Source: Chloroflexia bacterium (lineage in GTDB: Bacteria; Chloroflexota; Chloroflexia; Thermomicrobiales; JALYUS01). Taken from it: a stretch of 18,627 nucleotides of DNA. The notes beneath the pieces are model-generated. The model was not told the origin of the DNA. It saw only the letters and a program-made list of their open reading frames with translations, and ran no database searches. How positions within the stretch are numbered: the first letter of the stretch is position 1; the number at the start of each line of letters is the position of its first letter. The stretch is from contig JAICJW010000027.1 in NCBI GenBank assembly GCA_025928215.1, positions 1-18,627 of the forward strand. Reading direction: 5' to 3'. Of the stretch, positions 13,380-18,627 are shown one piece after another. A program made the translations under genes and the position numbers.

Positions 13380-14945
13380 CTACCGATTGCGCTGCGGGAT
13401 CGCGGAGGAGTCTTTTGCTCGTGCCGGCTCAACAAAGATCGTCGTCGAGCCGTCGCTCCATACTTCTTTGTAGTTCATCCGTACCCATGCGACATCTGCC
13501 GGCAGGCGATCGAGGTGATCGGTAGCGAAGACCACCCCTTCAGGGGCATCCGTCTCGGTCTGCGCGATGGCCTGGCTCGCCGTGAGATAGCCGCTGTCCA
13601 GCCGCACATTCGAGGTATCAACGAACCACGATGGCACATCGAGATGCGCGAGGAATGCCGCGAACGGGTCATCCGTAACAACAGCCGCGTCACGCGGAAG
13701 GTAATCGCGCAAGACGAGCGCCAGCCCCGATGTCGTCCCTTGCCCGATCCCCCCCGTACTCCGCACATTGATCGTCAAGAGATAGGGAACCAGCAGCAGC
13801 GTGCCTGCCAGCAGCGCGGTGCTCACCGCCGCGCGTAGCCATACCCCCACCGACACCTGCCTCACCGCGCGTGGAAACGCGATCAATGCCCGAAGTTGCG
13901 CGACGAGCCAGACCGCGCCGGCGCCCGCAAAGAGGCCGAGGGGCAAGAAGAGAATCGGGATGTGATGCGAGAAGAGCGGCGTCTGGACAGCGAGGAAGAG
14001 CGCATTGACGATCATCCAGACAGCGAGCGCGACCGGAATCGGATGCCGCCGCCGGATGGAGACGGCGACACCGACGAGCGCGAGCGCGAGCAACCCGCGA
14101 TCGAGCCAGATAAATGAGGCGATTTTCCGCAGATTATCACCGAGGACGAGCGGGTAGGTCTGCCGCGCCGCGAAGGGCTGACCGAGCACCTCATGCAATA
14201 CGCCCGGTTGCCGTAACCACGGCAGCATGGCAGCTACCGCGACCCAAAACCCGAGCATGAGCCAGGCCACAATCCGCATTACCGATCGAACGCGTGCGGC
14301 TCGATGAGCATCGTGCTCGCACGGCCAGCACGCGAAGACGAGCACCGGCGCCGCGACGAGGATGCCGTTCTGCTTCAGGCCGGTCGCGGCGGCAATCCCG
14401 GCACCCGCAAGCGCCCATATCCACCACCGCGACCGTCGTTGCGCATAGGCGGCAGCGAGGAGCGCCCCGGAAGCGGCGGCAAACATCGGCATGTCCGCGT
14501 TGAACAGCCGGGCATAGTAGACGATCTTGGGAGTCAGTACGAGCAGGAATGTCGTGGCGACTGCGTGTGGCGCGCCATACCACCACCACGCGAGAACGGC
14601 GCCTACCAGGATCACTATTACTGTGCAGCCGATCATCGCGAGGCGATACCACGCCAGGTGCCACCCCGCTATCATTCCCATTCCCTGTAAGAAGGCGGCA
14701 AAGAGGGGGGGTTTAGGCAGAAAGACTTGCCGATATGCGGCATGCCCTGCGGCGAGATTGTGGGCGGACGCGAGATACACCCCCTCATCAGTACCCTGTG
14801 CGGCGTCCGTGAGGTGCCGAAATTGCCACATGATGAAAGAGAGCAGGAGGAAGGCGATGCCGAGAATGCTTGCGGCAGCAATGTTATCGGCTCGGTTCCT
14901 CCGACGGGGCAATGGCGGTAAAACTGGCGTGCGCGCTTCAATCAC
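13380..14945 (-). CDS. GT-C / family 39-type membrane glycosyltransferase, 521 aa
   Basis: A polytopic membrane enzyme expected to use a lipid-phosphate-linked sugar donor (ArnT/PMT-like); the acceptor is unknown. It starts with GTG at 14945 (GAGG 8 nt upstream). The first helix (about 23-41) is followed by an extracytoplasmic loop with the acidic pair Asp53-Glu54 in AAQGTDEGVYLASAHNLAAG and the segment YRQVFLPKPPLFAAFL, the usual GT-C signature region. About 10-12 hydrophobic segments follow, then a soluble C-terminal domain (about 400-521) containing VVTDDPFAAFLAHLDVPSWFVDTS. It is monocistronic as far as seen, divergent from the rib operon; a candidate promoter lies at 14991-15019. Confidence 0.82.
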   Translation of the reverse strand: MIEARTPVLPPLPRRRNRADNIAAASILGIAFLLLSFIMWQFRHLTDAAQGTDEGVYLASAHNLAAGHAAYRQVFLPKPPLFAAFLQGMGMIAGWHLAWYRLAMIGCTVIVILVGAVLAWWWYGAPHAVATTFLLVLTPKIVYYARLFNADMPMFAAASGALLAAAYAQRRSRWWIWALAGAGIAAATGLKQNGILVAAPVLVFACWPCEHDAHRAARVRSVMRIVAWLMLGFWVAVAAMLPWLRQPGVLHEVLGQPFAARQTYPLVLGDNLRKIASFIWLDRGLLALALVGVAVSIRRRHPIPVALAVWMIVNALFLAVQTPLFSHHIPILFLPLGLFAGAGAVWLVAQLRALIAFPRAVRQVSVGVWLRAAVSTALLAGTLLLVPYLLTINVRSTGGIGQGTTSGLALVLRDYLPRDAAVVTDDPFAAFLAHLDVPSWFVDTSNVRLDSGYLTASQAIAQTETDAPEGVVFATDHLDRLPADVAWVRMNYKEVWSDGSTTIFVEPARAKDSSAIPQRNR

Positions 14946-14990
14946 CGAAGACGCCTCGTACTATGCACAGACGACGCTCACTAACGAAAC

Positions 14991-15019
14991 ATTCTGCGGC
15001 GACAGGAGGCTATTTTCAA
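14991..15019 (-). promoter_or_regulatory. Candidate promoter for the glycosyltransferase gene
   Basis: On the minus strand TTGAAA (15019-15014) and CAGAAT (14996-14991) are separated by 17 nt, about 45 nt upstream of the GTG start. The match is fair rather than strong. The 294-bp divergent region 14946-15239 is visibly more AT-rich than its surroundings around 15010-15070 and contains no supported gene. Confidence 0.4.
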
Positions 15020-15202
15020 TGATTTGAAAAAAGAACCTATTGGTTCGCTCGCACAATTTTTACATTCAAAGGGAACATAGCGGAGACTGACGTGTACGGA
15101 GGCATCCATCCGTTCGATGAGCGGTGCCGCAAGAATAGTGCCTCACCGTGATGAATTGCGTGCCGCGGCTGTCGGCGATCTCTACGCGCTGTTTGATGGC
15201 CA

Positions 15203-15231
15203 TTGACACGGGTGCGGTTGCACACGATAAT
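15203..15231 (+). promoter_or_regulatory. Strong sigma-70 promoter for the FMN riboswitch / ribXY transcript
   Basis: A perfect TTGACA (15203-15208), a 17-nt spacer and GATAAT (15226-15231, 5 of 6 consensus) predict transcription starting around 15238-15240. That is exactly where the P1 helix of the riboswitch begins, so promoter and aptamer support each other. Confidence 0.8.
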
Positions 15232-15239
15232 CGGTATGT

Positions 15240-15396
15240 GCAGTCTTCGGGGCAGGGTGTAATCCCCGACCGGCGGTGAGGCAGCTGTTACCCGCATGCC
15301 AAGCCCGCGAGCCATACCGAAATCCGTCCCAACGGGGTATGGCAGATCCGGTGCGATTCCGGGGCCGACGGTGAAAGTCCGGATGGGAGAAGATGC
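15240..15396 (+). promoter_or_regulatory. FMN riboswitch aptamer (RFN element)
   Basis: It contains the conserved RFN blocks in order: TCTTCGGGGCAGGGTG (15244-15259), CCCCGACCGGCGGT (15265-15278), AAGCCCGCGAGCC (15301-15313), CCGGTGCGATTCCGG (15348-15362), GGCCGACGGTGAAAG and CCGGATGGGAGAAGATG. P1 closes as GCA-TCTTC (from 15240, with G15243 bulged) with GAAGATGC (15389-15396). A variable hairpin GCCATACC/GGTATGGC pairs 15311-15318 with 15336-15343. FMN binding is known to repress riboflavin synthesis or uptake genes; here the regulated genes are ribXY. Confidence 0.97.
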
Positions 15397-15566
15397 ATCA
15401 CGAATGCGTGGCGGGTAACGCGATCCCGGAGGGGACGCGAGTTTTCCGGTTGCAGAGGCTTTGGCCTGTGCTTCGTGTGGCATGTGGCATGTGGCCCAGA
15501 GGGTGCGCCAAGCCCGTCACCACCGTTGAACCTGCGTACCTCATCGGTTTCCGCTCGCACGCATGC

Positions 15567-15595
15567 CCCGACGACTGCGGTCGCCGGGATTTTTT
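15567..15595 (+). terminator. Intrinsic terminator of the riboswitch expression platform
   Basis: CCCGACGAC (15567-15575), loop TGCG, GTCGCCGGG (15580-15588) form a 9-bp stem with one mismatch, followed by A and six T (15590-15595). It lies about 170 nt after the aptamer and 40 nt before the ribX ATG. TGCCCCGA at 15564-15571, overlapping its 5' arm, is fully complementary to TCGGGGCA at 15247-15254 inside the aptamer, a plausible antiterminator pairing when FMN is absent. Confidence 0.85.
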
Positions 15596-15601
15596 ATGCC
15601 C

Positions 15602-15635
15602 CCGGCGTAGTTCTTCGTACCGGGAGGTACGCCGG
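15602..15635 (+). promoter_or_regulatory. Hairpin enclosing the ribX ribosome binding site
   Basis: CCGGCGTA (15602-15609) pairs perfectly with TACGCCGG (15628-15635), looping out the GGGAGG ribosome site (15622-15627). A competing inner hairpin CGTACC/GGTACG (15616-15621 with 15626-15631) would half-bury that site. The ATG (15636) follows immediately, so ribosome access may be structure-dependent. Confidence 0.6.
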
Positions 15636-16472
15636 ATGGTTGGGACACTCGAACGAACACCGCGGACATCGGCGATAGGTATCGCCCCCGTACTGCCGCG
15701 CAAAACAGGGCGACAACGCAACGCCACGTGGTTGAACGCGCTCGCGCCGGCCACCGCCTTCGGGCTTCTGATCGTCGTCTGGAAACTGGCGGTCGTCATC
15801 GTCGGCTATCAGCCGTTCATCCTGCCGCCACCGGAGGCGGTCGCGCGGTCGTTCTGGGATGCGCTGCGTGCCGGCATTCTCTGGCCGCATATCCGCACGA
15901 CGCTGATTGAGGCAGGATATGGCGCGCTGCTCGGAATCGGTGTCGCCTTCGTGCTCGGCTATGTCGTCGTCCATCTGCCGCTGCTGGACCGCGCGTTCGC
16001 GCCGGTGATCGCGGCGAGCCAGGCGTTGCCCGCCGTCGCCCTCGCGCCGATCATCATTCTCTGGTTCGGGACGGGGTTGCTGCCGAAGGTGCTGATTTGC
16101 GCTTTGATCGTCTTCTTCCCCGTCCTCGTTACCTGGACGGTCGGGCTGCGCGGCATTGATCCAGCCCTCCGCGACGTGGCGCGCATCTACGGCGCGAATC
16201 TGTGGCAGACGCTTCGCTACGTCGAAATTCCGCTCGCGCTCCGGTCGCTTCTCGGGGGCGTGCGCATCGCCTTCACGCTCGCCGTGACGGGCGCGGTGAT
16301 CGGTGAGTTCGTCTCCGCGAAGCAGGGGCTTGGCTATCTCCTGAAACAGGCCGAATTCCTCTACGACACACCGCTGAAATTCGTCTCGCTCTTCTGTCTG
16401 ATGGCGATTGCCGCCCTCGGCTACGCCGTGATTGCGCTGTTGGAACGTTTGCTGCTCTCGTGGGAGGACTAA
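15636..16472 (+). CDS. ribX: ABC transporter permease, riboflavin importer RibX, 278 aa
   Basis: An inner-membrane permease of the BPD_transp_1 type (SsuC/ThiX/TauC-like). About six hydrophobic segments run from residue 38 (APATAFGLLIVVWKLAVVIVGY) to the C-terminus. The ATPase-contacting EAA-like loop is GIDPALRDVARIYGANLWQTLRYVEIPLALRSLLGGVRIAF. The start at 15636 has GGGAGG at 8 nt; the frame extends upstream to 15393, but that start lies inside the riboswitch. The riboflavin assignment rests on the FMN riboswitch directly upstream and on the ribY partner; without that context it would be called a taurine/sulfonate/thiamine-precursor-type permease. No ATPase gene is adjacent, so a shared or distant ATPase is presumably used. 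ribY follows after 2 nt. Confidence 0.88.
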   Translation: MVGTLERTPRTSAIGIAPVLPRKTGRQRNATWLNALAPATAFGLLIVVWKLAVVIVGYQPFILPPPEAVARSFWDALRAGILWPHIRTTLIEAGYGALLGIGVAFVLGYVVVHLPLLDRAFAPVIAASQALPAVALAPIIILWFGTGLLPKVLICALIVFFPVLVTWTVGLRGIDPALRDVARIYGANLWQTLRYVEIPLALRSLLGGVRIAFTLAVTGAVIGEFVSAKQGLGYLLKQAEFLYDTPLKFVSLFCLMAIAALGYAVIALLERLLLSWED

Positions 16473-16474
16473 CC

Positions 16475-17551
16475 ATGCATCGTCGAGCCTTTCTCGCTTC
16501 CGCTGCTGCCACTGCACTTGGCGCGCTCCTCGCCGCCTGCGGCTCGTCCGGTGCGACCGCCACACCGAATGCCGCCCCGGCGGCGACGCCCCGCGCAACC
16601 AGCGCGACAACGGGCGCCGCAAGCACAACGACCGCGCCTTCCGCCGCCGCCGGCAAGCCACTGACGACCGTCAAAGTCGCCTTCAGTTACATCCCGAATG
16701 TCCAGTTCGCGCAGTTCTACGTCGCGGATGCGAAGGGGCGGTTCGCTGCCGAGGGGCTGAAGACCGAATACGACTACGGCACGACGACAGATTACATGCA
16801 ACTCGTCGCACGCGGCGAGCGGGATTTCCTCGATGCCAGCGGCGATGAAGTGGCATTGGCGCGGGCGCAGGGATTGCCCGTCGTCTACATCGCCTCCGTC
16901 TACCAGCAATATCCGGTCTGCATCTTCGCGTTGAAGGGCAAGGGGCTGACGGACGCGCAATCGCTGACCAAACTGAAGGTCGGCCTGCCCGGCAAGTTCG
17001 GCTCGACCTACATCGGCTACAAGGCGATCCTCTATGCGAACAAGATTGACGAGAGCAAAGTGAACGCTGTTGAGATCGGCTTCACACAGGCGCAATCCGT
17101 CCAGGCGGGCAAGGTGGATGCGGCGGTCGGTTTTGCCAACAATGACCCGATCCAACTGAAGGCGCAGGGCACGGACGTGGACGTGCTCACCGTCGCCTCC
17201 GTCTACAACCTCCCTTCCGCCGGGATCGTGACGAGTGAGAAGATGCTCGCCGATCATCCCGATACCGTGCGTGCCTTCCTGCGCGCCCTGCTTGCCGGGA
17301 TGCGCGACACGCAGGCGGACCCGAAGGGCGCGTTCGCCGAAGTCCTGAAGATCGTTCCCGAAGCGGCGCAGACAGCGGACGTGCAGCAGCGTGTCCTCGC
17401 CGCGACGATTGATCTCTGTGGCGATCCTGCCACCTATGGCACGATTGATCCCGCTGCATGGACGCGCATGGCGACCTTCATGAAGGAGACCGCGCTTGTG
17501 AAGGGCGAGCCGAAACCCGAAGAGATGTACTCCACCAAATTCCTCTCGTAA
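16475..17551 (+). CDS. ribY: Riboflavin-binding lipoprotein RibY (NMT1/THI5-like), 358 aa
   Basis: The substrate-binding component of the RibXY importer, expected to be anchored on the outer face of the membrane. The N-terminus MHRRAFLASAAATALGALLAAC carries a lipobox (LAAC, Cys22) and a twin-arginine-like HRRAFL, so Tat export is possible. An Ala/Thr/Ser/Pro linker (23-60) precedes the NMT1-like domain: VKVAFSYIPNVQFAQFYVADAKGRFAAEGLK, DASGDEVALARAQGLPVVYIASV, KVGLPGKFGSTYIGYKAIL, DAAVGFANNDPIQL. The ribosome site GGGAGG is 8 nt upstream, inside the end of ribX. The ligand is inferred from the riboswitch; the family also includes pyrimidine, sulfonate and nitrate binders. Confidence 0.88.
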   Translation: MHRRAFLASAAATALGALLAACGSSGATATPNAAPAATPRATSATTGAASTTTAPSAAAGKPLTTVKVAFSYIPNVQFAQFYVADAKGRFAAEGLKTEYDYGTTTDYMQLVARGERDFLDASGDEVALARAQGLPVVYIASVYQQYPVCIFALKGKGLTDAQSLTKLKVGLPGKFGSTYIGYKAILYANKIDESKVNAVEIGFTQAQSVQAGKVDAAVGFANNDPIQLKAQGTDVDVLTVASVYNLPSAGIVTSEKMLADHPDTVRAFLRALLAGMRDTQADPKGAFAEVLKIVPEAAQTADVQQRVLAATIDLCGDPATYGTIDPAAWTRMATFMKETALVKGEPKPEEMYSTKFLS

Positions 17552-17611
17552 GCCAATCGTCACTTTCCCCGCGTATACTCAGTGGAGAGGAAAGGCGCGA
17601 GGGAGAGCAGG

Positions 17612-18627
17612 ATGGACGAGCGGCGCACGGCGGGATGGATCGGATTCGGGGCGGGCGTTGTCGCCGCCGCGCTAATGGGCGTGGCGATGCTCATCGTGCG
17701 GATGGCGGCGGGAATCCCGTCGTACCCGGAACTGATCGGCAATGCGCTCAGCAGCAATGTGCCGATTGCCCTCTTCAACCTCTCCACCGGCACGCTCGGC
17801 ACGGAGACGAAACCGCTCCTTTTTTCGATCATCACGTTGGGTATGGTCACCGTCGGCGGATTGCTCGGCCTCCTCTATACACGCCGCCTCTGCCGCCCCG
17901 ATCAGGGATGGCAGCGGGGGATGCTCTTCCCCGCCGTCCGGCTCGGTGGCATCGTCTGGCTCGTCTTAATGCTCGTGCTGTCGCCGCTGGTCGGCGCGGG
18001 CATGCTCGGGGCGTCGCTGCGCGGTGGGCCGACAGGGTATCTGCTGACCGGGCTGCTTCTCTGCGCGCTCTATGCCGCCACGCTCGCCGGGATGACGGCG
18101 GCGTTGCGGCGCGCCTTCGCCCCCATGGACGATACAGAAACAGTCATTGACGAGCGGCGCCGCGCCTTGCTGCACAATGTTGCTATCGGCGTGGGACTGG
18201 TCTCACTCGGCGGACTGTTCGTGCAGGTGCGCCACTTCGCCTTCCATCCGCCGCCGGACGCCGCGCCGTCATCACCCCAGCGGGTAACGCCCGCGCGGCA
18301 GCAAGCCGAAACCATCGCGCAGACCGCGCGGGCGCGGGCGAACCAGGCGGCGAACTCCGGCATTGCCGCGCCGCAGCCGACGACGATCCCTCCACCGTCC
18401 GCCGCCCCGTCGAGCGGAACGACGACCGGCCCGACCGCCACCGCGACACCGGCGAGCAGTACGGCGCCGCTGAATACCGCGACGCCACCCGCGCCCTTCG
18501 AACCCGCGCCATCCGACCCGGCGACCGACCTGATGTTTCAACTCGTCGCGAACAAACTGCCGCCTGAAGTGACGGACAGCGACCACTTCTACGTTATTTC
18601 AAAGAACTTCAGCGATCCCGTCGTGCG
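17612..18627 (+). CDS. Membrane-anchored molybdopterin (sulfite-oxidase-type) oxidoreductase, N-terminal part
   Basis: Opens at ATG 17612 (purine-rich GAGGGAGAGCAGG just upstream) and stays open to the window edge (338 codons seen). Five hydrophobic segments at about residues 11-30, 69-89, 104-127, 141-166 and 186-205 are followed by a Pro/Ala/Thr-rich linker (about 212-308). The last residues, LVANKLPPEVTDSDHFYVISKNFSDPVV, match the way the sulfite-oxidase-like molybdopterin domain begins in bacterial membrane-anchored oxidoreductases. The catalytic domain itself, with its Moco cysteine, is beyond the window, so this call rests on that short stretch and the layout. A TATACT hexamer at 17574-17579 could be the -10 of its own promoter, since a 60-nt gap separates it from ribY. 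Confidence 0.7.
   Translation, partial: MDERRTAGWIGFGAGVVAAALMGVAMLIVRMAAGIPSYPELIGNALSSNVPIALFNLSTGTLGTETKPLLFSIITLGMVTVGGLLGLLYTRRLCRPDQGWQRGMLFPAVRLGGIVWLVLMLVLSPLVGAGMLGASLRGGPTGYLLTGLLLCALYAATLAGMTAALRRAFAPMDDTETVIDERRRALLHNVAIGVGLVSLGGLFVQVRHFAFHPPPDAAPSSPQRVTPARQQAETIAQTARARANQAANSGIAAPQPTTIPPPSAAPSSGTTTGPTATATPASSTAPLNTATPPAPFEPAPSDPATDLMFQLVANKLPPEVTDSDHFYVISKNFSDPVV

Noticed and set aside
15027..15046. Possible minus-strand terminator (GAACC-AATA-GGTTC followed by T6)
   Set aside because: The stem is only 5 bp and no minus-strand gene ends just before it, so it is more likely incidental AT-rich promoter-region sequence.
15476..15496. Three tandem 7-mers TGTGGCA/TGTGGCA/TGTGGCC in the ribXY leader
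   Set aside because: Too short to call a functional repeat or CRISPR; probably slippage, though it sits within a possible stem (15458-15465 with 15507-15513).
15393..15635. Extended ribX N-terminus starting in the riboswitch
   Set aside because: It would translate the aptamer end, the leader and the terminator; the 15636 start has GGGAGG and fits permease length.
1..18627. CRISPR arrays, tRNA or rRNA genes, prophage or conjugative genes
   Set aside because: No regularly spaced direct repeats, tRNA-like cloverleaf segments, rRNA signatures, integrase or phage structural genes were seen on either strand.

Overview
The window is chromosomal DNA of a high-GC bacterium (my impression is about 60-65 %, not counted). 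The best guess is a member of the Chloroflexota. The reasons are an FMN riboswitch driving a RibX/RibY riboflavin importer, a Bacillus-like ferrochelatase in a compact heme operon, lipoproteins with Ala/Thr/Pro linkers, and a multi-pass membrane protein running into a sulfite-oxidase-type molybdopterin domain. The phylum assignment is an inference; no rRNA or tRNA gene is present to confirm it.

Region 1 (1-5960, minus strand) is a heme/porphyrin operon read hemC-hemD-hemB-hemE-hemH-hemA. hemC/hemD and hemD/hemB overlap by ATGA. hemA runs off the left edge. Together these enzymes cover glutamyl-tRNA to glutamate-semialdehyde, porphobilinogen to uroporphyrinogen III and coproporphyrinogen III, and iron insertion. 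The semialdehyde aminomutase (hemL) and the coproporphyrinogen and protoporphyrinogen oxidases are not seen. Two long hairpin-forming inverted repeats sit in the hemB-hemE and hemE-hemH gaps.

Region 2 (5961-10643) holds a third inverted repeat, two tiny membrane proteins on the minus strand, a class III aminotransferase, a two-domain rhodanese and a class I/II aminotransferase. Between the last two lies a 558-bp unit: a GxxExxY (PD-(D/E)XK nuclease-like) gene bounded by near-perfect inverted repeats of about 53 bp. The repeats are related in sequence to the gene-less hairpins in and upstream of the heme operon. This is the most interesting signal in the window and looks like a small mobile or formerly mobile element with solo derivatives.

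Region 3 (10656-14945, minus strand) holds an MFS exporter, two unknown genes (one small and soluble, one membrane-anchored) and a GT-C/family 39-type membrane glycosyltransferase. A 283-bp gap rich in short palindromes separates the glycosyltransferase from the unknown pair.

Region 4 (15203-18627, plus strand) starts with a near-consensus sigma-70 promoter whose predicted start falls at the first base of a complete FMN riboswitch. A leader of about 170 nt, an intrinsic terminator and a hairpin around the ribosome binding site follow, then ribX (permease) and ribY (lipoprotein binding protein). No ATPase gene is adjacent. The last gene is the N-terminal part of a membrane-anchored molybdopterin oxidoreductase, cut by the right edge.
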